From Fidelibacterota bacterium (GTDB taxonomy: Bacteria > Fidelibacterota > Marinisomatia > SCGC-AAA003-L08 > TS1B11), in the NCBI GenBank assembly GCA_020354025.1, contig CP070638.1, positions 719,999 through 783,998 of the forward strand: a stretch of DNA of 64,000 bases. The letters are read 5' to 3'. Each line of letters opens with the position of its first letter. Positions within the stretch are counted from its first letter, which is position 1. Below the pieces are notes generated by a model that was not told the origin of the DNA, ran no database searches, and worked only from the letters and a program-made list of their open reading frames with translations. The position numbers were made by a program, and so were the translations under genes. Shown here piece after piece: positions 56,616-64,000 of the stretch.

Positions 56616-58829
56616 TCAACGAATAATGACGAATTTCTTCATTACCTTCTCGTTGGTCTCGTTATCCGTGATCACGGCGATATAGAGACCACTGGCCACC
56701 ACCTGGCGTGAGGCCGTCGTGTGATCCCAATATTCGTCACCGGTACCATCGGTATGCTCGATGGTATCAATCAACTCACCCAATTGGGTGTAGATCCTGA
56801 TAGTGCATTTACCCGGGATATCCAGAAAGCCGAGTTTGTCCTGAAAGTCAGGATAACGAATATCCTCCTCGGCACCGATATGGAACGGATTCGGCACGAT
56901 CACAATCTCATCAAGCCCGCCCGACCCGCGTCCCGACATGACCGGGAAATGGGTCTGGGTATAATACCGGTTACTCTTAAGGGATTCGCCAGTCGGTGTT
57001 TTACCGGTCACATCGGTATTCACCGGACCGACTGCCTGGAGGTAATAATAGTGCTCCTGGTTCAAGACCGGTCCATTTTCAGCAGTCACGGCATCCGTGT
57101 AGTCCCGGGCACTGCCTAACAGAGTAGCGATCTTCTCATAACTTGTCGAACGGTGGTAGATCGGTGACGCGCGCCAGATCTCCCAGGACACGGGATCCGG
57201 TTCTCCCGGGTAGGTCGTCCATGCCAGAGTGATAGCCTCCCCGGATGAGGTTACATCGAAGGTCGCCGGCGGCAGCGGGGCCTTCGGAACATCGAAGCCG
57301 GACTCGTAGTTGTCAATAGCCCGCTCAAACATATCGAACAGAGAATCCCGGCACGTCATCACCCACTGGTTCTTGGTCATCGCCACGCCACTGCCGGCAG
57401 GCCATTCGATATCAAGCTCGTCATCGGCGCCGGAGGCCTTGTAGGCGATGCCGATCTCCAGCTTAGCGCTGTCACTCAGACCAGCTACGCCTCCGGCCAC
57501 TACGAGACGGACATCGTCGCCCGGCTTCATGGAATAAGGCCCGAAACCCTGCACGGACGACCAGCCACCATAGTCGTGGATACCCAGCACGTAGCTGGGA
57601 TCGTTCCGCGGGGTGGCAAAATACTGCCCCGGCGGCTGGCCCTCATCGCTGGGTTCGACCAAGTCGGCGTGATGGGGATAATATCGGCCGGTGGTTATAT
57701 GCTCATTGTACTGGCGGAGCATGAGGCTTTCATTGTACTCGCTCAAGCCAAAGAGGTCCGCGTGGTCCATATTGAAAATGCCCATGGTTGACGGCTGCCG
57801 GCCAGCCAGATCCGCCGGATCGGCACCATCCGGCCAGGTACCGGCCGGTGTCGGGTTCACGGCATTGGTCTCATCGTCAGCCGCCTTGTCGGCATGGATG
57901 TAGACCCGCCCGGCAAAATGACCAGCCGCCAGACGCCCTGAGGTATCCTCATCAAACGGTAAAATCCCCGAAATCCAGCGGATGCCCCACGGCCACATAG
58001 GCCCACCCAGAGAATTGAACTCGGTCTGGTCGGGATTATACCCGGCCCAGGCATACTGGGCGGTGAAGTCCACCCCATAGTCTTCGTGACCGTCACCTAC
58101 CACGTCATTCATCGTAAACTGGCCCCAAGGAGCGCCCCCACCTACCGCCCAGGAAGAGGCAGGATTTATACTATAGTGTTGAATCCAGAAAAAGTAAACG
58201 CCGTTCAGGACCTGATCCGGCAGCTCCACATCTTCATCCTCATCGACATCACCGGTATTGGTGAAGGTATACTCGATGATGTGGTAATTGTCATGGAACT
58301 GCTGGTCGAAGGCGTAGACCTTCTGCTCCAGCTCGATACCCACCCGGTTGACAATCCGGTTGTAGATCATCCGGTCAGCCTTAAGCGTGGGATCGACCTC
58401 GTCAACCACCGACCAGCGGCGGAAGGAGATATTGCCATTGACCCGCACCACCGGCGGCTCAAACCGGCTGACAAGTTTGAACTCCCGACTGAAAAACTGC
58501 AAGGTACCTCCGTCACGGGGTCCCAAGTGGGCGATCTTTACCGGCCAGAGTCTGCTATCCTCATCGGTAAAGTCCTTAACCGCCACCCATAAACCTTCCC
58601 CATACCTATTGCCTGCGTTCTTCTCAATAGCCGGGAAGGACAGCTGGCTGTTACCATCAACCTCCTCACGCCGAAGAGCACCGCCAGACGAGTAGGGGGT
58701 GGACAGACGGCCGATATCCACCCACTTATATCTATATTGCGCCTGAAGGAGAGTTATCGGCAATCCCAGGTAGAGGGCCAACAACGAGATCGCCGTAAAC
58801 CGGATGGTGCTATGCAGGGCAGCGATCAT
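56616..58829 (-). CDS. Large secreted protein with sorting-like C-terminus, copy 2 of a tandem pair
   Basis: 737 residues, a paralogue of the downstream gene. Their first 30 residues and last 120 are nearly identical; differences cluster around residues 35-60, 280-305 and 380-430. It has the same signal peptide, fibronectin-like segment (PPATFDVTSSGEAITLAWTTY) and C-terminal sorting-type tail ending VMKKFVIIR. The 157-base gap between the two genes and the shared 5' region show a tandem duplication of gene plus control region. It is the first gene of the pair in transcription order. Function unknown. Confidence 0.8.
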   Translation of the reverse strand: MIAALHSTIRFTAISLLALYLGLPITLLQAQYRYKWVDIGRLSTPYSSGGALRREEVDGNSQLSFPAIEKNAGNRYGEGLWVAVKDFTDEDSRLWPVKIAHLGPRDGGTLQFFSREFKLVSRFEPPVVRVNGNISFRRWSVVDEVDPTLKADRMIYNRIVNRVGIELEQKVYAFDQQFHDNYHIIEYTFTNTGDVDEDEDVELPDQVLNGVYFFWIQHYSINPASSWAVGGGAPWGQFTMNDVVGDGHEDYGVDFTAQYAWAGYNPDQTEFNSLGGPMWPWGIRWISGILPFDEDTSGRLAAGHFAGRVYIHADKAADDETNAVNPTPAGTWPDGADPADLAGRQPSTMGIFNMDHADLFGLSEYNESLMLRQYNEHITTGRYYPHHADLVEPSDEGQPPGQYFATPRNDPSYVLGIHDYGGWSSVQGFGPYSMKPGDDVRLVVAGGVAGLSDSAKLEIGIAYKASGADDELDIEWPAGSGVAMTKNQWVMTCRDSLFDMFERAIDNYESGFDVPKAPLPPATFDVTSSGEAITLAWTTYPGEPDPVSWEIWRASPIYHRSTSYEKIATLLGSARDYTDAVTAENGPVLNQEHYYYLQAVGPVNTDVTGKTPTGESLKSNRYYTQTHFPVMSGRGSGGLDEIVIVPNPFHIGAEEDIRYPDFQDKLGFLDIPGKCTIRIYTQLGELIDTIEHTDGTGDEYWDHTTASRQVVASGLYIAVITDNETNEKVMKKFVIIR

Positions 58830-58839
58830 GGGTACCTCC

Positions 58840-58854
58840 TATCATTTCATGATA
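58840..58854 (-). repeat. Inverted repeat next to the ribosome site, copy 2
   Basis: TATCAT-GAA-ATGATA on the minus strand, identical to the copy-1 repeat except for one base in the 3-base spacer. Both arms are unchanged although flanking bases differ, which hints at selection. AGGAGG follows directly. Confidence 0.5.
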
Positions 58855-58881
58855 ATGAGGATTGAGCCAATTATAAGTCAA

Positions 58882-58909
58882 ATTATGCAAACGATTAGGA
58901 ATATGTCAA
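58882..58909 (-). promoter_or_regulatory. Candidate promoter of secreted protein copy 2
   Basis: On the minus strand, TTGACA (58904-58909), a 16-base spacer, and CATAAT (58882-58887). A TATAAT further on (58870-58875) is a possible alternative -10. In copy 1 the TTGACA is kept (56533-56538), but the corresponding -10 reads CATGAC, so copy 1 may be weaker or rely on copy 2's transcript. Confidence 0.45.
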
Positions 58910-58923
58910 TAGGAATATGTCAA
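58896..58923. repeat. Exact 14 bp tandem repeat creating two -35 boxes
   Basis: TAGGAATATGTCAA occurs twice head to tail. On the minus strand this gives two TTGACA boxes 14 bases apart in front of copy 2; copy 1 has only one. It is probably a recent slippage duplication. Confidence 0.6.
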
Positions 58924-59088
58924 GCCTGCTGCGAGAGAAGTGGTGGGACTCACGTGAGCAGTTAAAAAAAATGTAGTATATACTCCAACAGCTACTAAAG
59001 CGGATTTGAAATGGGTCTGGTGGGCTGTTAATATTCAGCCTTAACATGACGTGTTAAACGCAGTCGAGCCTATCAAACGGAGGATCAG

Positions 59089-60093
59089 ATGAGACCGGGA
59101 AAGATTATCTCAATACTGCTTCTGGGCCTGATATTTTCATTGAGCGCCTGCTATCGAGGCGATGTATCACCTGAACCGGCAGTTGCCAAAGGGAAGGCCT
59201 GGAGCGAAAGGCTAGGATTCCCGAAGGACAAGCGCGTACTTATCCTGCACGCCGATGATCTCGGCATGTGCGTGGAGGCCAATGAGGCCGGTCAGCGCTA
59301 CCTCGCCGATGACCGCATTCAATCAGGTGCCATCATGATGCCCTGTCCCGCTTCCCAAGCGATGGCCGACTGGTATCGCGACCATCCAGCCGAGGATATC
59401 GGAGTCCACCTGACCATAAACAGCGAGTGGGAGACGTACCGATGGAGTCCGGTAACCGATACCGCCCAAGTTCCCGGGCTGATCGACCCTGAGGGCTTCA
59501 TGTGGCGGGACTGGCGGGTGCTCCAAAATGCGACGGCGGAGGAGGTGGAGCGGGAGATACGTGCGCAAATTGAAAAGGCCCTCGCTCTCGGCATTAAACC
59601 CAGTCACATCGACACGCATATGGGCACACTGTATATGAATCCCAAGTATGCCGAGGCTTACCTTAATGTTGCCATGGAATACGGTCTTCCGGCCATGGTG
59701 ATTGAATTTTCCCAGCCGATCCTGGACCGATTCCGTGCCATGCGCTTCATCATCGCCGACGAGGTCGTGGAAATGACGGCGCAATATACACTCCCAAAAC
59801 TGGACGACTATCATCCCATTCCTGATGGCGACAGCTACGAAGACAAGAAGCAGAAATTCTACGAGCTGGTGCAGTCCCTGAAGCCGGGGATCACCGAGAT
59901 TATCTTCCATCCCTCGGTGGAGAGTGACAGCCTGAAACAGATCACCGACACATGGCAGCAGCGGGTCTGGGAGGCGCAGCTGTTCTATGACGATGACGTG
60001 AGCGAATTCCTGGAGAAGGAAGGGGTCCTGTTCACCAACTGGAAAGACATGATGGCGCGCTTCAGGCAATCCAGCGAACGAAGTCCATCATAA
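59089..60093 (+). CDS. YdjC/ChbG-type carbohydrate deacetylase lipoprotein
   Basis: 334 residues. The signal peptide ends in a lipobox (LSAC). The YdjC fold follows with its metal and catalytic segments: LILHADDLGMC (Asp-Asp), DIGVHLTINSEW (His), HIDTHMGTLY (His pair) and IIFHPSV near the end. Relatives remove N-acetyl groups from chitooligosaccharides and related glycans. Here it is on the cell surface or in the periplasm. CGGAGG precedes the ATG. It lies between the secreted protein pair and the sulfatases, so it probably trims the same glycan. Confidence 0.85.
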   Translation: MRPGKIISILLLGLIFSLSACYRGDVSPEPAVAKGKAWSERLGFPKDKRVLILHADDLGMCVEANEAGQRYLADDRIQSGAIMMPCPASQAMADWYRDHPAEDIGVHLTINSEWETYRWSPVTDTAQVPGLIDPEGFMWRDWRVLQNATAEEVEREIRAQIEKALALGIKPSHIDTHMGTLYMNPKYAEAYLNVAMEYGLPAMVIEFSQPILDRFRAMRFIIADEVVEMTAQYTLPKLDDYHPIPDGDSYEDKKQKFYELVQSLKPGITEIIFHPSVESDSLKQITDTWQQRVWEAQLFYDDDVSEFLEKEGVLFTNWKDMMARFRQSSERSPS

Positions 60094-60124
60094 GGGCTGA
60101 CTATCGTCAGGGCTGACCATCGTC
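60093..60124. repeat. Tandem 16 bp repeat, two units
   Basis: AGGGCTGAC(T/C)ATCGTC twice in direct succession with one mismatch, starting at the last base of the deacetylase stop codon. It lies between convergent genes and is probably neutral slippage. Confidence 0.5.
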
Positions 60125-60175
60125 CACCTTCACCAGACCTGATCCTCAGCTCCGGTTGACTTAATTAATCGGTAG

Positions 60176-61789
60176 TCAGTCCTTGACGCCACACCGGGCG
60201 GCCCAGGCCTGGTACAAGCCGGCCAGCTCTCCGGCCAATTCGGGCTGCTGCCCGGCCAGGTCGCGCAGCTCGGTGCGGTCAGCTTCAAGGTCGTAAAGCT
60301 CCCACCTGCCCTCACTGACGGAGACCAGCTTCCACTTCCCCCGTCGGATAGCCTTATTACCCTCATGTTCCCAGTATAGCACGTCGTGGCCCTGGCGCTG
60401 CTCTCCCTGGAAAACAGGGCGGAGGCTCCTGCCTTCCAGGGGAAGGACCTCTTTGCCCCGGTAGGTCTCGGGATAGGTCGCTCCGGCCAGGTCACGGCAG
60501 GTGGCCATGAGGTCGATGACGTGGCCGGGCTGGTGGGTGATATGCCCCTGCTGCCTGATCCCGGCCGGCCAGCAGGCGATGAGCGGTGTGGCGATACCGC
60601 CTTCGTGGACCCAGTGTTTGTAGAGCCGGAAAGGGGTGTTGCTGGCGTTAGCCCAGGAAGAGCCGTAGCTCATGAAGGAGTCCACACCACCGGGCGGCAG
60701 GCCGTTCTCCCGGTTGTCGAAGCCCCAAGGCCCGCCTTCGTGGCAGCCGCCATTGTCGGACAGGAACAGGACCAGAGTATTCTCCTCCTTGCCTGAAACC
60801 TTCAGCGCATCGAGTATCTTGCCGATACCCTGGTCCATACGATCAACCTGCGCGGCGTATACGGCCATCTTCAGGTCCATTTCCTCCTTATCAGCCACTT
60901 CGTCCCAGGGGGACACGTCCGCATCACGTGGCGAGAGGGGCCAGCTATCGTTGATAATACCCATTTCAATCAGGCGTTCATACCGCCGCCGGCGCATGGC
61001 GTCCCAGCCGTGGAGATACTTGCCCCGGTACCTGGCGATGTCCTCCGGCAGGGCGTGGAGCGGCCAATGGGGGGCGGTATAGGCCACATATAAGAAGAAG
61101 GGAGTGTCACCGCGGGCATATTGGTCCAGATAGCCTACCGCGTTCTCGGTGATAGCATCGGTCATGTAGAAGCCCTGATTGGGCGGCATATGAGGCTGGT
61201 CGTCGATGGCAAATACCCTGATCCTGCCAATGGCTTTGGACTTGGTAATATCAAAGTAGTTGGCCGCGCCACTGACCAGGCCGTAGTAGCGGTCAAATCC
61301 CCGGTCGGTGGGCCAGTGCGGTCGGCTCTCACCCACGTGCCATTTGCCGGACATCAGGGTGTGGTAGCCGGCCTCCCGGAGTACCTCCGCGATGGTGACG
61401 CACCGGTCGTTGAGGAAGCCCTGGTAGGGCCCCGGCGGCTTGGGGCTGCCGGGGCGGCTGACCATATCCCCCATGCCGGCCTGGTGCGGATACAGCCCGG
61501 TCAGCAAGGAGGCACGGGTCGGGCAGCAGCGGGCGGCATTATAGAAGCGGGCAAAACGAATCCCCCCTGCGGCCAGCCGGTCGAGGTTGGGCGTGAGGAT
61601 CTCGCCACCATAGCAGCCCAGATCAGAAAAGCCCATGTCATCGGCCATGATCAGGATGATGTTCGGCCTCGCGGCGGGCAGCTTACCGCCTGAACTCAGC
61701 CGGGGACCAACGCATCCCGGCAGAGCCAGGGCTGCCGTGCCCAGGCCTATGGTTTTCAGGAAGTCGCGCCGATTAAACTGTGTACTCAT
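60176..61789 (-). CDS. Arylsulfatase, Tat-exported lipoprotein
   Basis: 537 residues. The N-terminus has a twin-arginine motif (NRRDFLK) and then LALPGC, which reads as a lipobox, so it is probably a Tat lipoprotein. The metal Asp pair is in LIMADDMGFSDLGCYGGE. The formylglycine motif is CCPTR within CCPTRASLLTG (CxPxR, Cys type). The Lys/His segment SGKWHVGE and LFLSDNGG are present. It removes sulfate esters from carbohydrate outside the cytoplasm. Its Cys must be converted before export; the maturase at 52.4 kb could do it. The glycan substrate is not known. Confidence 0.92.
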   Translation of the reverse strand: MSTQFNRRDFLKTIGLGTAALALPGCVGPRLSSGGKLPAARPNIILIMADDMGFSDLGCYGGEILTPNLDRLAAGGIRFARFYNAARCCPTRASLLTGLYPHQAGMGDMVSRPGSPKPPGPYQGFLNDRCVTIAEVLREAGYHTLMSGKWHVGESRPHWPTDRGFDRYYGLVSGAANYFDITKSKAIGRIRVFAIDDQPHMPPNQGFYMTDAITENAVGYLDQYARGDTPFFLYVAYTAPHWPLHALPEDIARYRGKYLHGWDAMRRRRYERLIEMGIINDSWPLSPRDADVSPWDEVADKEEMDLKMAVYAAQVDRMDQGIGKILDALKVSGKEENTLVLFLSDNGGCHEGGPWGFDNRENGLPPGGVDSFMSYGSSWANASNTPFRLYKHWVHEGGIATPLIACWPAGIRQQGHITHQPGHVIDLMATCRDLAGATYPETYRGKEVLPLEGRSLRPVFQGEQRQGHDVLYWEHEGNKAIRRGKWKLVSVSEGRWELYDLEADRTELRDLAGQQPELAGELAGLYQAWAARCGVKD

Positions 61790-61843
61790 CTCTGGATTTC
61801 CTCAGTTATTAAGAATTACTCGGTTCTGTTTCAATCCGGGCTG

Positions 61844-63331
61844 CTACGACGGGACATAGCGCCGATTCTTTTTCGGGAGTTTGGCGCCGGTAGCCTTCAG
61901 CCAACTGGTCAGCATTTTGTCGAGTTCCCTGACCTTCTTCGGCAGCTGCCCGGACAGGTCGTGCCTCTCGGACAGATCGTCCTTGATATTAAACAGCTCG
62001 AAAGCCTTCCCCTCATAGCGCCCGACAGCCTTCCTGGCCTCGTAACGTTTGATCAACTTCCATTCATCGGCGCGGACGATGCTGTAGGGTCCGATCCGAT
62101 CCCGATAGTGGGGAAAGTGCCAGTAGATGGCTTCGCGCTCCAGAGTGCCGGTCTGGCTTAAAAGCGGCACCATGCTCCTGCCGTCGATGACTCTGTCCGA
62201 AGGCAGGTCCACACCGGCAGCTTCGCAAATGGTCGGGAAGAAATCAATGCTGGTAACCGGCTCGCTGCATACTGAACCGGCTTCAACTACTCCCGGCCAG
62301 CGGACGATCAACGGCACACGGATGCCACCCTCGTAGGGATAGCCCTTGCCGCCTCGCAGGGGGGCGTTTCTCGTCACACTCATCAGTCCGCCGTTGTCGG
62401 AGGTAAAGATCACCAGCGTATTCTCAGCCAGATTCGATTCATCAAGCGCGGCCATGATCCGTCCCACCGCCTGATCGACACTCTCTACCATAGCCGAATA
62501 CACCGGCTTGTCCCAAAGGGTGTGCTCCCTGGCTTCGTATTTCTCAACCAAATCCTGCTTACCCTGGAGAGGCGTGTGGACGGCATAGTGGGCCATGTAC
62601 AGGAAGAAAGGCCGATCACTGTGCTCTCTAATGAAGCGGACAGCTTCGTCGGCTTCGCGATCGGTCAGGTACTCTCCCTGACTTCGCGGTTCGAGCGTCG
62701 GGATCCTCCCCCATCCCTCCCTGAAATATGGATCGAAGTAGCTGGGAGGAGTGCCAATGTCACAGCCGGCGATATTGAGGTCGAATCCCTGGCGGTCGGG
62801 ATACCACGCGTCCGGACCCAGGTGCCACTTACCGACATGACAGGAAACATATCCGGCGGCTTTTAGCATCTCTGCAATAGTTACTTCATCGAGTTCCATC
62901 CAGTAGGGATTCGGCGGGCAGAGCAGTCTCCTGCTTCTATCGCCCACATATTCCGTCGGGCTTTTCTGGTCTGGATCACTCCTGTCACCTTTGAAATCGC
63001 GGAAGTGAATCCAGTCGGTGACTCCGATACGTGCCGGGTAACGTCCGGTCATTACCGCAGCGCGGGTCGGTGAACAGACGGCACAGGCGGCATAGCCGTC
63101 GGTGAACTTCATCCCCTGACCGGCCAGGCGATCAATGTTGGGTGTATCGTTGCGCCGGCTGCCATAACAGCCTGTATCCATCCAGCCCAGGTCATCAACC
63201 AGGATTACAACAACGTTCAGTCCAGCCCGCGGGCCCTGGCTCGAGAGTCTTTTGAAAGCACTCAGACCGCCCGGTATTGCCAGTACCGCAGTGCTCAGAC
63301 CCAGGCCCTTGAGGAATACGCGACGCTTCAT
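61844..63331 (-). CDS. Sulfatase, Tat-exported
   Basis: 495 residues. The Tat signal KRRVFLKGLGLSTAVLAIPG is at the N-terminus, without a lipobox Cys. Metal Asp pair: VILVDDLGWMDTGCYGS. Formylglycine motif: CSPTR in CAVCSPTRAAVMTGRYP. CHVGKWHLGPD and VIFTSDNGG carry the remaining active-site residues. It resembles sulfatases of polysaccharide-utilisation loci. It is distinct from its neighbour at 60 kb in sequence, so probably cuts a different sulfate position. Confidence 0.93.
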   Translation of the reverse strand: MKRRVFLKGLGLSTAVLAIPGGLSAFKRLSSQGPRAGLNVVVILVDDLGWMDTGCYGSRRNDTPNIDRLAGQGMKFTDGYAACAVCSPTRAAVMTGRYPARIGVTDWIHFRDFKGDRSDPDQKSPTEYVGDRSRRLLCPPNPYWMELDEVTIAEMLKAAGYVSCHVGKWHLGPDAWYPDRQGFDLNIAGCDIGTPPSYFDPYFREGWGRIPTLEPRSQGEYLTDREADEAVRFIREHSDRPFFLYMAHYAVHTPLQGKQDLVEKYEAREHTLWDKPVYSAMVESVDQAVGRIMAALDESNLAENTLVIFTSDNGGLMSVTRNAPLRGGKGYPYEGGIRVPLIVRWPGVVEAGSVCSEPVTSIDFFPTICEAAGVDLPSDRVIDGRSMVPLLSQTGTLEREAIYWHFPHYRDRIGPYSIVRADEWKLIKRYEARKAVGRYEGKAFELFNIKDDLSERHDLSGQLPKKVRELDKMLTSWLKATGAKLPKKNRRYVPS

Positions 63332-63378
63332 GACTTCCCCTTTATATCAGAATACCCCTGTATAACCCGGTCTGGCCC

Positions 63379-64000
63379 TCACTGTTTTGGCAATGGTGCC
63401 CCTTCACGCGGGCGGAACTCCCTGCTGCCATAATAGGGGTAGCTGTCCCAGAGCGGCTCCTGGTTCGTAGCCCGGGGATCGCCGGTCTCTTCCAGGTAGG
63501 CCTTGAGCCGTGCTGAGAGCTCCAGCCTGGCTTTCCTGTACTCCGGTTCCTGAGCCACATTGCGCATCTGGTGCGGGTCACTTCTTAAGTCGTAGAGTTC
63601 CTCTGTCGGTCGTTTCCCGAAGGACATCTCGAACAGCCGCTGCACAGCCGGATCGTCCCGATGGCGCATGAGATACTCCTTGGTGGGCGCTTCGTAACGC
63701 AGGTCGCGGCAGTCGATATCACCATACATAGGAGGGTCACCTGCTGGCCAGCGATCCGGTTCGTAATTACGGATGTACAGGAAATCGTAGGTCCGGAGCG
63801 CCCGCGACGGGTAACCCAGCCCGTCCACACGAACCCAGGCGTGCCGCTCCCGAGCAGTGACGACATGATCCCGTCCAGGCGTTACCCGCCCCGACCGGTC
63901 AGTGGAAAGTATATCCATGAGACTTTTTCCGGTCATATCGCCCGGCGGATCAAGCCCGGCAGCTTCGAGGAAAGTGGGAGCAACGTCGGTATGGCTGACG
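63379..64000 (-). CDS. Third sulfatase, 5' part outside the window
   Basis: Only the C-terminal 206 or so residues are visible, and the frame is open to the window edge. VSHTDVAPTFLEAAGLDPPG near the edge is the standard sulfatase segment before the C-terminal subdomain. RTYDFLYIRNYEPDRWPAGDPP, a FGKRPTEELYDLRSDPHQMRNVA segment and a KAYLEETGDPRATNQ tail are family features. The active-site Cys is outside. It precedes the 495-residue sulfatase on the same strand after 47 bases, so the sulfatases form one run. Confidence 0.85.
   Translation of the reverse strand, partial: VSHTDVAPTFLEAAGLDPPGDMTGKSLMDILSTDRSGRVTPGRDHVVTARERHAWVRVDGLGYPSRALRTYDFLYIRNYEPDRWPAGDPPMYGDIDCRDLRYEAPTKEYLMRHRDDPAVQRLFEMSFGKRPTEELYDLRSDPHQMRNVAQEPEYRKARLELSARLKAYLEETGDPRATNQEPLWDSYPYYGSREFRPREGAPLPKQ

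Overview
The window is a 64 kb stretch of a bacterial chromosome of moderate GC, with mostly minus-strand operons packed end to end, no phage or insertion sequence, and no CRISPR array. The mix points to the FCB side of the tree, possibly Marinimicrobia-like: a LysW carrier-protein amino-acid pathway, an LptE gene behind a sigma-54 activator, large secreted proteins whose last residues look like a type IX-style sorting tail (ending GLYIAVITDNE...KKFVI), DUF1080 and Tat-exported sulfatases. This placement is an inference from gene content only.

Region 1 (1-3.9 kb, minus) is a LysW-dependent lysine (or arginine) operon, lysW-lysX-lysY-lysZ-lysJ, with lysJ cut by the window edge. In front of lysW is what reads as a complete classical attenuator: a consensus promoter, an almost leaderless 23-residue leader peptide with three Lys codons just before a hairpin, an antiterminator pairing, and an intrinsic terminator. 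This is the most striking item in the window. Region 2 (3.9-12.4 kb) carries a DUF1080 lipoprotein, then a plus-strand sugar catabolic cluster: crotonase, GH88-type unsaturated glucuronyl hydrolase, TIM-barrel isomerase, Gfo/Idh oxidoreductase, a 46-residue unknown, an SDR, and a two-part Na+/solute symporter. It looks built for import and breakdown of uronic-acid oligosaccharides. Region 3 (12.4-17.8 kb) has a lone receiver protein and a very large membrane hybrid histidine kinase with five PAS-like domains.

Region 4 (17.8-21.2 kb, minus) is an iron operon, fur-feoB-zinc ribbon-dtxR, with a Fur-box-like palindrome in front of fur. Region 5 (21.5-47.2 kb) is mainly housekeeping: signal peptidase I, gamma-glutamyltransferase, an RNase HII-YraN fusion, ComEC, NAD synthetase, AsnRS, LptE, a sigma-54 activator, PurD, UvrB, YegP, a NatAB-type ABC exporter, alkaline phosphatase, TyrRS, SmpB and an SMP-30 lactonase. 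Region 6 (47.4-52.1 kb) has two tRNA-Ser genes, glycerate 2-kinase, a serine/alanine-glyoxylate aminotransferase and CstA.

Region 7 (52.4-64 kb) is a sulfated-glycan region: an anaerobic-type sulfatase maturase with a C-terminal SEC-C motif, two tandem-duplicated secreted proteins with duplicated 5' control regions, a YdjC-like deacetylase lipoprotein, and three sulfatases, the last cut by the window edge. The maturase would activate the sulfatases in the cytoplasm before Tat export.
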